From NCBI RefSeq assembly GCF_013391085.1, contig NZ_CP058334.1:2480001-2544000 (forward strand): a DNA stretch of 64,000 bases. The letters are read 5' to 3'. Of this stretch, positions 34,501 to 42,702 are shown piece after piece. The position numbers and the translations under genes are program-made. The notes beneath the pieces were generated by a model, which was given only the letters and a program-made list of their open reading frames with translations, was not told where the DNA came from and searched no databases. The stretch comes from Natronomonas halophila. GTDB lineage: Archaea > Halobacteriota > Halobacteria > Halobacteriales > Haloarculaceae. How positions within the stretch are numbered: position 1 is the first letter of the stretch; each line of letters starts with the position of its first letter.

Positions 34501-36098
34501 TCTCGCCGCCGCCGCTGCACGACATCTACTCCATCGAGGACCTCAAACAGCTCATCCACGACCTGAAGGCCGCCAACCCGGACGCGGACATCAACGTCAA
34601 ACTGGTCTCGGAGGCCGGCATCGGGACGATTGCGGCCGGCGTCGCGAAGGCCAACGCCGACGTGGTCCACATCTCGGGCCACTCCGGCGGCACCGGCGCC
34701 TCACCCAAAACGTCCATCAAGAACGCCGGCCTGCCGTGGGAACTCGGCCTCGCCGAAGCCAACCAGATGCTCCGGTCGACGGACCTGCGCTCCCGCATCC
34801 GCGTCACCGTCGACGGCGGGATGAAGACCGGCTACGACGTCGCCGTCGGCGCCCTGCTCGGCGCCGAGGAGTACGTCTTCGGGACCGCGCCGCTGGTGAC
34901 TTCTGGCTGTGTGATGGCCCGGCAGTGCCACGAGAACACCTGTCCGGTCGGCGTCGCCACCCAGGACGAGGACCTCCGGAGTCGCTTCCCCGGCGAACCT
35001 CAGCACGTCATCAACTACATGACGTTCATCGCGCAGGAACTGCGCGAAATCATGGCTGACCTCGGCTACACGAGCGTCGAGGAGATGATTGGACGCGTCG
35101 ACGCCCTCAAACAGCGTGAGGACGTCGAACAGGAGAAGGCCAAGAAACTCGACCTCTCGTCGATTCTCGCGGAACCCGCCGGCGACCAGCGCACCAAGAC
35201 CGAACCGCAGACCCACGAAATCGACGAGGCGCTGGACTGGGACCTCATCGACGAGGCCGAGGACGCCATCGAGCACGGCGACCCCGTCCATCTGGACCGC
35301 GACATCTCGAACAACCACCGCGCGGTCGGCGCCACGCTCTCGAACCGCATCTCGAAGGCCCACGGCACCGAGGGTCTGCCCTCGGATACCATCACCGTCG
35401 ACTTCGGCGGCACGGCCGGCCAGAGTTTCGGCGCCTTCCTGCAGGACGGCGTCACCCTCCAGTTGACCGGCACCGCCAACGACTACGTCGGCAAGGGGCT
35501 GTCGGGCGGCAAACTCGTCGTGAACACGCCGAACGACGCTCCCTACGAACCCGAGAAGAACATCCTCGTCGGCAACGTCGCCCTCTACGGTGCGACGCAG
35601 GGCGAGGCCTACATCAACGGCATGGCCGGCGAGCGCTTCGGCGTCCGCAACTCTGGTGTCAAGGCCGTCGTCGAATCGGTCGGCGACCACGGCTGTGAGT
35701 ACATGACCGGCGGCGTCGTCGCCTGCCTCGGCGAGACGGGCAAGAACTTCGCCGCGGGCATGTCCGGTGGTGTCGCCTACGTCCTCGACCGCGAGGGCGA
35801 CTTCGAACAGAAGGTCAACTACGGCATGGTCTCGACCTCGCAGGAACTCGACCAGAAGGACCGCGAGATGCTCCGCCGTCTCATCGAGAACCACGTCGCC
35901 TACACCGATTCGGACCGCGCCGAATACATCCTCGACAACTGGGAGGAGGAAGTCGAGAAGTTCGTCAAGGTGCTGCCCGATGCCTACGCGGAAATCATCG
36001 AGGACCGCGAGGAGGCGGACGTCCGCAACGACCTCCCCGAAAGCGCGACGCCCGAGGCCGAAACCGACGCGGCCGGGCACGTAGCGAGCGACGACTAA
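31569..36098 (+). CDS. gltB: Glutamate synthase, large subunit type
   Basis: Glutamate synthase transfers the glutamine amide to 2-oxoglutarate. The 1509-residue protein has an N-terminal class II glutamine amidotransferase domain whose catalytic Cys is C24 after a short propeptide. A central linking domain (about 430-800) follows, then the FMN-binding synthase domain (about 850-1220) with 3Fe-4S ligands C1114, C1120 and C1125, and a C-terminal GXGXG beta-helix domain (about 1240-1480). No gltD-like small subunit gene is adjacent, which fits a ferredoxin-dependent enzyme. Structured element B starts about 20 nt after the stop. Confidence 0.96.
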   Translation: MPERTDSSAGTAGLADPDDYRANCGVGVVMDLDGGRSHETVDDSLELLENLEHRGTTGADENTGDGAGILFQMPHEFFADEIDGLPDRGEYAVGSIFMPKDPDAAAHLQDIVEDVLADHGLDVFAWREVPTENDSLGETAAESEPAVVQCFVRSELDEDAFDRALYVGRRDLEKTVEDRRPDGYARFYICSLDRDTLVYKGLLTAEQLPAYYPELSDERFKSTFAMVHARFSTNTLGAWHLAHPYRNIIHNGEFNTIQGNINWMRAREDDLEHPEFGDDIDTLRPIINDPEQSDTASVDNALELLMEGGRDMPHALRMLIPEAWRGEANRVPEDRREWYDYHASLVEPWDGPALVAATDGERIGAVLDRNGLRPCRYDVTTDDRLIMASEAGALEPDFGDIKRRDRLQPGQLFVADPNEGRVIPDDEIFDELVDEKYADWVDQEQVDIDDIADADDALPEGDVTELRSHQALYGYTHDEMDHLIEPMARDGKDPVGSMGDDTPLSVLSQFNRPLFTYFKQLFAQVTNPPLDYIREELVTSLESRLGFQRNLLDETPEHARQLVVDSPVLTDAKTKSIKDLDGEGGLSSAVVDITFDPETDLETAVENVREEATRTAREHDILVLSDRAAGEDAIPIPALLATGGVHHHLVRNGLRNHVGLVLESGDPRAVHHVATCIGYGAGAVNPYLAYESITDLVAGPDGADENAAVQAYIKAVEDGLLKTMAKMGISTVESYQGAQIFEAVGLDSEFVAEYFEGTTARTEGIDIEDIEEDLKRRYEVAFGDDPDLEMQGEYEHRSSGMFHEWNPESVGTLQKAVRQGDYEQYQEFASMMNDQQENLQSLRGLLEFDSDRDPVDIDEVEPVEDIVKRFSTAAMSLGSLSPEAHENNSIAMNRLGGKSNTGEGGEPPERFNTEKECTVKQVASGRFGVTSDYLTNADEIQIKMAQGSKPGEGGHLPGRKVNEMIAHVRYSTPGVGLISPPPLHDIYSIEDLKQLIHDLKAANPDADINVKLVSEAGIGTIAAGVAKANADVVHISGHSGGTGASPKTSIKNAGLPWELGLAEANQMLRSTDLRSRIRVTVDGGMKTGYDVAVGALLGAEEYVFGTAPLVTSGCVMARQCHENTCPVGVATQDEDLRSRFPGEPQHVINYMTFIAQELREIMADLGYTSVEEMIGRVDALKQREDVEQEKAKKLDLSSILAEPAGDQRTKTEPQTHEIDEALDWDLIDEAEDAIEHGDPVHLDRDISNNHRAVGATLSNRISKAHGTEGLPSDTITVDFGGTAGQSFGAFLQDGVTLQLTGTANDYVGKGLSGGKLVVNTPNDAPYEPEKNILVGNVALYGATQGEAYINGMAGERFGVRNSGVKAVVESVGDHGCEYMTGGVVACLGETGKNFAAGMSGGVAYVLDREGDFEQKVNYGMVSTSQELDQKDREMLRRLIENHVAYTDSDRAEYILDNWEEEVEKFVKVLPDAYAEIIEDREEADVRNDLPESATPEAETDAAGHVASDD

Positions 36099-36116
36099 CA
36101 ACCACGTTCTACACCG

Positions 36117-36544
36117 AACTTTTTGCACGGGTCGGCTTCGCCGACCCGGCAAAAACTTCGATGAAAAAGACACTTCGACCCTCCCTACGGTCGGGTCTCG
36201 GTCCCGCGCCTCACTTCGTTCGTCGCGGTGAACCGCTCGCGCCCTGCGGGCGCTCGCGGACATCATTATTTTTTGCTGAGGTAGCCGGCACGAGAACTCA
36301 GGTTCGGCCAGCGGATACAGGAACGGAGGTTAGCATCCGCCGAGTGGGGCCTTCGAAGAAGGCCCTCGAGGCGGTTCCCCGGACAAGGGCGTCTCCGGCG
36401 CCCGCAGTCCGGTAGCGCCGACTGACTAACGCGAGCCGAAGGCTCGCGGCTGGAAGGAGGCGCGCATATTTTCACCACGTTTTTGCCGCGGAGCCGGGTC
36501 TGGCGCCGTAGCGCGCCAGACCGGCGGAGCGTGCAAAAAGTGGG
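36117..36544 (+). repeat. Structured intergenic element, copy B (full length)
   Basis: The 514-bp gap after gltB is mostly this element. The ends are an 11-bp inverted repeat, CTTTTTGCACG and CGTGCAAAAAG. The 5' stem is TTTTTGC(a)CGGGTCGGC with GCCGACCCGGCAAAAA (36120-36155). The linker CTTCGATGAAAAAGACACTT follows, then hairpins GACCC/GGGTC, CCGCG/CGCGG and GCGCCC/GGGCGC. GTTAG (36329-36333) can pair with CTAAC (36426-36430) around the CCGCC/GGCGG and GGAC/GTCC hairpins. GCGAGCC/GGCTCGC and the CCAC(g)TTTTTGC...GCAAAAAGTGG stem, enclosing GGTCTGGCGC/GCGCCAGACC, complete the 3' half. The remaining 68 bp before the next gene hold a TATA-like CTTTTGTAG. Confidence 0.88.
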
Positions 36545-36612
36545 TTCGTTTGGACGGATTTGTCAGAACCTTTTGTAGGGGTTCGGGTTACCTCAGCGTG
36601 TGAGTCTCAAGC

Positions 36613-39600
36613 ATGAGTGAAGACCCATTCGACGGGTCGCCGGTCTCTCGCCGGCGATTCATGGCGCTATCGGCAGCCACGGGCGCGGCGCTGACGCTCC
36701 CGGCGAACGCGACGGCGGATGCGAGTTCGCCCGCGTTCACGACGGAGTATCAGTACGTCCTGAACCACACGCCGGAGGACCACGCGGTCCCGACGCTGGT
36801 ACGCTTCTCGGACCCGAGCGGCACGACCGCGATGGAGGGGGCCCTCGACAAGGAGGTCCATACGACGACCAGCCCTGAACCGGCGGGCTACGCGCAGGTG
36901 ACGACCGCCGAAGCCCAGATGCTGGCGGACCTGCCGAACGCCAGCGAGTTTCAGTTCGCACCGGGGTCGAATCCCTTCTGGCGAATCGGCTACTACCCGA
37001 TGGGCGTTTTCCCGGAACCGCGACGTTCGGTGGACTACATCGGTTTCGAGCAACTGAAGGACGGCCTCAACGTGCTCGAAGAACGGTATCCGGACAAGAT
37101 TCGGGTCAAGCGAGTCGGTCAGTCGCCGGGCCACCACAACAACGTCACCGACCGCCCCGACCCCAAGGGGATGTACGTCGCCGAGTTGACGAACTTCGAT
37201 TCGGAGACGGACTTCGAGGACAAGGAGAAGGTGTTCTTCTCCTGTTCGCTGCACGGGTTGGAGATGGCCGGTCGGGAGACGGGCGCTCGCGTGCTCGAAA
37301 ACGCGGCCCGTGGCTCCGAACCGGACGTCGACGGCAGCGACGCGAAACTCGAACCGCTGCTGGACGACGTCGTCGTCATCATCGGCTTTACGAACCCCGA
37401 CGGCTGGGCGGTCCGCAACCCGCAGTACGATTCCGGGTGGCAGGTCGGTGGTCCGGGTACCGGAACGCCACGAGCGCCCGCCGCACCGCTGTACGAGCGC
37501 GGGAACGCGGAGGTGTTCGATACGAACCGCCAGTACCCCGCTGTGGGGTACATCAACCCCGCCCACTATCCGGCGGCCCCCGCGAATTACGAGGGCGACG
37601 AGCCGGGGTTCGTCAACGAGAAGGTGCCGGACGCCAAGGCCTTCGTCGACTACTTCCAGGATTACGAGAACCTCAACTACGGTGCCGACCTCCACGGCGG
37701 TCCCGTCTTCAACAATTTCGTGTTGGGGCTCATCTCGCAGGACCAGTTCAACACGCGGGAACTCCACGAGGTCTACGAGATGTGTCGCAACATCAACGAG
37801 ACGCTTGCGTCGGCCCTTAGCACGTGGGAAACCGTCGGTCAGGCGCGGGTCGACCTCGTGGGGGACCAGCAGTTCTCCCCGGTCCTGTTCGGCGTCGTCC
37901 CCGAGAGCGCCTTCGACTACGCCACCATCTACGACACCATCGGCTACACGGTGTCGGGCGCGTTCCTCGACTGGATGGCCCACCCCGAGCCCATCGGCCT
38001 CGACATGACGACGCTGGACTTCGAGATGTCGTTCAACCACATGCTCGGAGGGAACGTCTACAACCCCGAACTGTTCGAGATGGAGGTCACGGGCTATCGC
38101 GCGGCCATCCGAACCATCACCCAGTTCGCCGTCAACAACACCGACACGCCGACGACCGACGAGGAGTTCAGCACCGAAACAAAGACCAGCGGCGATACGG
38201 TCGCCTACATCACGACCGGCGAGGTCGGGTCCAGCGAGGACGCACTCCGACGGACCGACGGACAGCTCGATTTCGACTACGAGGGAACCGAGTTCTACGA
38301 GACCAGCGAAGAGGGCGAACTCGCTGCCGACCTGACGGAGTTCACCTTCGACGTCGAGCGGACGGACATCCATAGCATGGGTGTCCACCTCCACGGGGAG
38401 GGCATCGTTGCGGACCTCGACTTAGTCTCGCCGTCCGGCGAAACGGTCTACGAGTTCGAGGGCGTCACCGACGAACGTGTCGGCGGGAAATGCTGCGGCC
38501 TGCCGGAGTTCACGGTTAGCGACCCGGAACCGGGAACGTGGTCGCTCCAGATCGCCAACTATCAGGATGCCGGACAAATCGTCGAAATGCAACGCTGGAC
38601 GCTGGCCGCTCAGGGCGCGCCCGACCCCACGCAGGCCTGGGGCAGCGAGGGATACGAACAGGCGCCCTACGACGTGACTCCCTTCGAGTTCTTCAAGGAC
38701 TACGAATCCGCCGAAAAGCGTGGCAACCTGCGGAACTTCATCAGGGACGGCGGCTCGGTCGAGCCGGTCACCGTCGACGAGGTCCGGAGCGGCAAACTCG
38801 CCGACGAGAACTACGACCACGCGGTCCTCATCCACGACTACGTCTCGCCGAAAAAGCGTATCTCCGGCGGGACCGACAATCAGATGGGAGACATTACCGG
38901 AAACGCGTCCGGCGATGTCGTCGACGATTACACCGACGCGCTCGATGACTTCGTCGACAGCGGCGGGAACCTCGTCGTGACCGACACGGGGACGTACGTC
39001 CTGCCGGAACTCGACAACGAACTCCTCGATGGGTCGAAAATCAACCGCGAAAGCGACGTCGAGCGGCAGTTCCTCGACGTGGCCCGCTTCACGAGCAAGA
39101 ACCTCGACCATCCGCTGTTCGACAAGCACGTTCGGGAGATACAGAACCAGCTCTGGAAGGTCCAGCCGCTGGGCTATCAGGTGACCGGCGAGGCACCGAT
39201 GGACCTCGTCAGCGAGGCGGCTTTCACCGGCGCCGCCACCGACGACGGCGTCGCCTCCATCGCCGGCCGGACGAACAGTCTGGTCGCCGCCGGTTCGATT
39301 ACCGAGGCCGAGGATTCGGGCCGCGGCATCCACTACATCTCCTCGCTGCTGCCACCGGCCTGGCAGGCGAACCTGCACCCGTTCGGCCTCCAGAACTACA
39401 CCGTGACGTTCCTCGGCAACATCCTGCTCACTTCGGCGCTCGGCTTCGAGCAGGTCCGGACGGCGGGCGATACGAAACGTCGGTACGGACGCACCGACGG
39501 GTGGAACGTCGGCGGCAGCGACCCCACCGACGACCTCACCGCCAGCGGGTCCCGGACGGTCGACAGTAGCGTCGTTACGGGCGAGCAGGCCCACCGGGTC

Positions 39601-39924
39601 GAACTCACGGTCTCGAACCTCAGCGAGGACGCGGTCATTCGCGACCAGTTCCCCGACGGTTGGGACCTCCTGCCGTGGGCCCAGGGCACGGAAGTCGACG
39701 ATGGCGTCGTCGAGTTCAGATACAGTGACGACTCTCGGGCCGTTCCGGCCGACGAGGTCGACGGTGGCGACGAGTCGGTCACCTTCACCTACTTCGTCGA
39801 ACCGCCGGGCGGCGTCCAGAACTCCAACGTCGCGAGCTACGGCCCCGCAATCGCCAAGGTCGGCGAGGAGACGGCTAACTTCGCCGGACAGGACGACGTC
39901 GTCTTCGTCGGTGTCGACACATAG
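36613..39924 (+). CDS. Tat-exported M14 zinc carboxypeptidase with P-domain
   Basis: A 1103-residue secreted protein. The twin-arginine signal SRRRFMALSAATGAALTLPA ends near residue 37. The M14 peptidase domain (about 135-520) shows zinc ligands H214 and E217 in LHGLE and a second His in ADLHGGPVFN. LDFEMSFNH may supply the catalytic Glu. A proprotein-convertase P-type beta domain follows (about 575-665: FDVERTDIHSMGVHLHGEGI, LVSPSGETVYEF, GTWSLQIANY). The remainder (670-1103) looks like a Ca-dependent or GATase-like alpha/beta region and a C-terminal beta domain, which I cannot name. It probably digests extracellular peptides and has no membrane anchor. Confidence 0.88.
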   Translation: MSEDPFDGSPVSRRRFMALSAATGAALTLPANATADASSPAFTTEYQYVLNHTPEDHAVPTLVRFSDPSGTTAMEGALDKEVHTTTSPEPAGYAQVTTAEAQMLADLPNASEFQFAPGSNPFWRIGYYPMGVFPEPRRSVDYIGFEQLKDGLNVLEERYPDKIRVKRVGQSPGHHNNVTDRPDPKGMYVAELTNFDSETDFEDKEKVFFSCSLHGLEMAGRETGARVLENAARGSEPDVDGSDAKLEPLLDDVVVIIGFTNPDGWAVRNPQYDSGWQVGGPGTGTPRAPAAPLYERGNAEVFDTNRQYPAVGYINPAHYPAAPANYEGDEPGFVNEKVPDAKAFVDYFQDYENLNYGADLHGGPVFNNFVLGLISQDQFNTRELHEVYEMCRNINETLASALSTWETVGQARVDLVGDQQFSPVLFGVVPESAFDYATIYDTIGYTVSGAFLDWMAHPEPIGLDMTTLDFEMSFNHMLGGNVYNPELFEMEVTGYRAAIRTITQFAVNNTDTPTTDEEFSTETKTSGDTVAYITTGEVGSSEDALRRTDGQLDFDYEGTEFYETSEEGELAADLTEFTFDVERTDIHSMGVHLHGEGIVADLDLVSPSGETVYEFEGVTDERVGGKCCGLPEFTVSDPEPGTWSLQIANYQDAGQIVEMQRWTLAAQGAPDPTQAWGSEGYEQAPYDVTPFEFFKDYESAEKRGNLRNFIRDGGSVEPVTVDEVRSGKLADENYDHAVLIHDYVSPKKRISGGTDNQMGDITGNASGDVVDDYTDALDDFVDSGGNLVVTDTGTYVLPELDNELLDGSKINRESDVERQFLDVARFTSKNLDHPLFDKHVREIQNQLWKVQPLGYQVTGEAPMDLVSEAAFTGAATDDGVASIAGRTNSLVAAGSITEAEDSGRGIHYISSLLPPAWQANLHPFGLQNYTVTFLGNILLTSALGFEQVRTAGDTKRRYGRTDGWNVGGSDPTDDLTASGSRTVDSSVVTGEQAHRVELTVSNLSEDAVIRDQFPDGWDLLPWAQGTEVDDGVVEFRYSDDSRAVPADEVDGGDESVTFTYFVEPPGGVQNSNVASYGPAIAKVGEETANFAGQDDVVFVGVDT

Positions 39925-39985
39925 CCGCCGATAGCCGACTGGCCGAACCGTCCCCTTTTTCGCCGGCCGGCCCGCAGGCGGTGGT

Positions 39986-40981
39986 ATGAGCGACCACGTC
40001 TTCGTTATCGGCGGCACGCGATTCATCGGCCGACACACCGTCGAGGAGTTCCTCGATGCGGGCTACGAGGTCACGATTTTCAATCGCGGCAACCACGACA
40101 ACCCTTTCGCAGACGACGGCCGCGTCGCCCACATCGAGGGCGACCGGACCAACGAGGGTGACCTCCGACGTGCGGGCCTCGATGTCGCCCCCGACGTCGT
40201 CGTCGACTGTGTGGCCTACCAGCCGCGGGACGTTCACGCCGCGACGGACATCTTCAGCGACGTGGACGCCTACGTCTACATCTCCTCGGGGGCGTCCTAC
40301 GGCGAGGAGCGAATCCCGAAACGGGAGGGCGAAACCGAACTCAATGACTGTTCGCCGGAGGAGGCCATCGACGACACGATGGAGACCTACGGCGCCCGGA
40401 AGGCAGAGGGCGACCGCGCGGTCTTTTCGGCCGCCGACCGCGGCGTCAACGCGATGGCCGTCCGGCCGCCGGTCGTCTACGGCCCCCACGATTACACCGA
40501 GCGCTTCGACTACTGGATCGACCGTGTCGATAACCACGACACTGTCGTCGTACCTGGCGATGGGACGAACCTCTGGCATCTCGTCTACGTGAAGGACGTC
40601 GCCAGCGCGCTGCGAACGGTCGCCGAGGAGGGCACGCCCGGCGAGGCCTACAACGTCGGTGACGGCCACGCGCCCGTGCTGGGTGAGTGGGTCGACCTGA
40701 TTGCGGATGCGTGTGACACCGACGTCGAGACGGTGTTCGCCAGCGAGCGGGAACTCGGGACCGTCGACCTCTCGCTGGACGATTTCCCTATCTATCGTGA
40801 CTACCCGCACCTGCTGGAGACGAACAAACTCCGGTCGCTCGGTTGGGAATCGACCGACCACGAGGAGGCGCTGGCCGAAACGGTCGCCGAGCATCGCGAA
40901 TCCGAGCGAACGGGCCGGGAGAACGGCCCGGACCGCGAGGCCGAGGAGCGACTGCTCGACGTGCTGGGAACGGTGCAGTAG
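39986..40981 (+). CDS. NAD-dependent epimerase/dehydratase (extended SDR)
   Basis: A 331-residue extended short-chain dehydrogenase. The NAD-binding motif is GGTRFIGRHTVEEF (about 9-22), followed by the acidic region FNRGNHDNPF, typical of a group of plant chloroplast RNA-binding-like SDRs. ISSGASYG and the catalytic YGARK follow, with VRPPVVYGPHDY and the substrate domain. The Ser-Tyr-Lys catalytic set is present. The substrate is probably a nucleotide sugar or related compound, but this subfamily has no firm function. It sits 62 nt after the carboxypeptidase gene and 66 nt before egsA, with a promoter-like CCCCTTTTT. Confidence 0.86.
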   Translation: MSDHVFVIGGTRFIGRHTVEEFLDAGYEVTIFNRGNHDNPFADDGRVAHIEGDRTNEGDLRRAGLDVAPDVVVDCVAYQPRDVHAATDIFSDVDAYVYISSGASYGEERIPKREGETELNDCSPEEAIDDTMETYGARKAEGDRAVFSAADRGVNAMAVRPPVVYGPHDYTERFDYWIDRVDNHDTVVVPGDGTNLWHLVYVKDVASALRTVAEEGTPGEAYNVGDGHAPVLGEWVDLIADACDTDVETVFASERELGTVDLSLDDFPIYRDYPHLLETNKLRSLGWESTDHEEALAETVAEHRESERTGRENGPDREAEERLLDVLGTVQ

Positions 40982-41016
40982 GCGGACCGCTTCCGGCCGA
41001 CCGCCCGAGGCCAAAC

Positions 41017-41025
41017 GGTTTTACC
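41017..41025 (+). promoter_or_regulatory. egsA TATA-like box
   Basis: GGTTTTACC lies 23-31 nt before the egsA ATG at leaderless spacing. Confidence 0.45.
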
Positions 41026-41047
41026 CCGGCGTTGCGCACTCCCCGGT

Positions 41048-42106
41048 ATGTTCAGCAAATCGACGTGGATTCGCCTCCCGCGGAGCGTCGTGGTCGGCCA
41101 CGGCGTGCTGGACCGGGCGGTCGAAGTCGTCGACGAACTCTATCTCGACGGGCGACCGCTCATCGTCACCAGCCCCACGCCGGAGGAACTCGCGGCCGAC
41201 CGCCTCGTGGATGATTTCGAGGCGGCCGGCTTCGAACCGGCAGTTGCCATCGTCGAGGAGGCCTCCTTTTCGGCCGTCGAAGACGTCCTCGAAGCCGCCG
41301 ACGAAATCGATGCGGGCTACCTCATCGGCCTCGGCGGCGGCAAGCCCATCGACATCGCGAAGATGGCCGCCGACGAACTGAACTGCGGGTTCGTCTCGGT
41401 ACCGACCGCGGCCAGCCACGACGGCATCGTTTCGGGTCGAGGGTCGGTCCCCGAGGGCGATACCCGCCACTCCGTTGCGGCCCATCCGCCGCTTGCGGTC
41501 ATCGCGGATACCGAACTCATCGCCAACGCGCCGTGGCGGCTGACGACCGCCGGCTGTGCCGACATCATCTCGAATTACACCGCGGTCAAAGACTGGCAAC
41601 TCGCCCATCGGCTGAAGAACGTCGAATACAGCGAGTACGCGGGCGCGCTCGCACAGATGACCGCCGAGATGCTCGTCGAGCGCTCGGATTCCATCAAGCG
41701 CGGCCTCGAAGAGTCGGCGTGGGTCGTCGTGAAAGCGCTCGTCTCCTCGGGCGTCGCGATGTCGATTGCGGGGTCCTCGCGGCCGGCCTCGGGCGCGGAA
41801 CACCTCATCTCACACCAACTGGACCGTATCGCGCCCGGGGAGGCCCTCCACGGCCATCAGGTCGGTATCGCCTCCGTCGTCACCGAATACCTCCACAGCG
41901 GCGAGGGCGGCGAGTGGAAGCAGGTCAAGCAGGCGCTGGCCAGTATCGACGCGCCGACGACGGCCAGCCAACTCGGCATCGACGACGAACAGTTCATCGA
42001 GGCGATGACGACGGCCCACGAGATTCGGGACCGCTATACGATTCTCGGCGACGGTATCGAGGAGGACGCCGCCATCGAGGCGGCGACGACGACCGGCGTC
42101 CTCTAA
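41048..42106 (+). CDS. egsA: sn-Glycerol-1-phosphate dehydrogenase
   Basis: Makes the sn-glycerol-1-phosphate backbone that defines archaeal lipids, by NAD(P)H-dependent reduction of dihydroxyacetone phosphate. The 352-residue protein belongs to the iron/zinc alcohol dehydrogenase-like superfamily. It shows the dinucleotide motif GLGGGKPIDIAKMAA (about 98-112), the VPTAASHDGIVSGRGSV region and metal ligands in ASHDG, SGAEHLISHQ and LHGHQVG. The length matches the family. Together with the prenyl diphosphate synthase at 49929 and the reductase at 6046, it covers several steps of ether-lipid synthesis within this window. Confidence 0.96.
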   Translation: MFSKSTWIRLPRSVVVGHGVLDRAVEVVDELYLDGRPLIVTSPTPEELAADRLVDDFEAAGFEPAVAIVEEASFSAVEDVLEAADEIDAGYLIGLGGGKPIDIAKMAADELNCGFVSVPTAASHDGIVSGRGSVPEGDTRHSVAAHPPLAVIADTELIANAPWRLTTAGCADIISNYTAVKDWQLAHRLKNVEYSEYAGALAQMTAEMLVERSDSIKRGLEESAWVVVKALVSSGVAMSIAGSSRPASGAEHLISHQLDRIAPGEALHGHQVGIASVVTEYLHSGEGGEWKQVKQALASIDAPTTASQLGIDDEQFIEAMTTAHEIRDRYTILGDGIEEDAAIEAATTTGVL

Positions 42107-42126
42107 CCTCCGTCGCGTGGTTTAAC

Positions 42127-42148
42127 GGCCCCTTCGAGTCCAGGGGCC
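42127..42148 (+). terminator. Possible hairpin after egsA
   Basis: GGCCCC and GGGGCC are separated by 10 nt, just after egsA and before the next promoter. There is no T-run directly after it, so its role as a terminator is uncertain. Confidence 0.25.
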
Positions 42149-42167
42149 CCGTGAATAATAGAACGGG

Positions 42168-42173
42168 TTTATC
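42168..42173 (+). promoter_or_regulatory. TATA box deciding the start at 42198
   Basis: TTTATC lies 25-30 nt before ATG 42198 but only 13-18 nt before an upstream in-frame ATG at 42186, favouring the later start. Confidence 0.45.
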
Positions 42174-42197
42174 AGTCCGAACGACATGGTGGGGTGT

Positions 42198-42653
42198 ATG
42201 TCCGGTCGGCACCCTTCCGATGACGTCGCTGCCTATCTCGGCGCGCTCTACGAGCGCCACGACGGCTTCGACGTAACCCAGACCACCGTCAGCGTCGGCG
42301 CCGACGAGTTCGCCGAGATGAAAGAAGGCGGTGACATCGCCCGCGTTCGGGCCCGAATCGAGGGTCCAGACGGCTTGCTCGCAGTCCCCGACGACGACGG
42401 CTGGACGGTACCGCAGGCCATCGTCGACGAACCGACAGAGGCTGTCGCCGACGAAATCGTCCGCGACCAGACCGGCGTCGACCCGAACATCCGGGCGCTG
42501 CGGTCGGTATCGCTCGTCTGTCTCCAGTGTGAGGAACTCGGCGACGAAATCTGGGAACTGTCGGCGGTCTTCGAGGGCGACGCCGAATCCGGCACGCCCA
42601 GCGAGGAGGCGACGTGGCGCGAGAGCCTGCCCGAACAGTCGGCTGCCTTTTAA
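42198..42653 (+). CDS. Degenerate Nudix-like haloarchaeal protein
   Basis: A 151-residue protein. The segment DDDGWTVPQAIVDEPTEAVA, then DEIVRDQTGVDP, resembles a Nudix box and its preceding glycine region. However, the catalytic REx2EE core is replaced, so hydrolase activity is doubtful. The preceding strands and C-terminal part (SLVCLQCEELGDEIWELSAV) are compatible with a Nudix fold. It might bind a nucleotide without cleaving it. The start is set by the TATA box. The stop lies 49 nt before nth, with which it could be co-transcribed. Confidence 0.62.
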   Translation: MSGRHPSDDVAAYLGALYERHDGFDVTQTTVSVGADEFAEMKEGGDIARVRARIEGPDGLLAVPDDDGWTVPQAIVDEPTEAVADEIVRDQTGVDPNIRALRSVSLVCLQCEELGDEIWELSAVFEGDAESGTPSEEATWRESLPEQSAAF

Positions 42654-42702
42654 GCCACATCTATCCCGACACACCAAAGGGTCGGCCGGCCGCGCTTCCG
42701 GT

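Noticed and set aside
32523-34682. A 719-codon minus-strand frame inside gltB
   Set aside because: The glutamate synthase reading with its FMN and cluster motifs is clear; the antisense frame has no motif.
36161-36415. An 84-codon frame starting MKKTLRPSLRS inside structured element B
   Set aside because: In copy C the corresponding frame ends early after MKKTLRPSRWSGLGPALPTV, and later similarity is in another frame. The shared words come from conserved element sequence, not a conserved protein.
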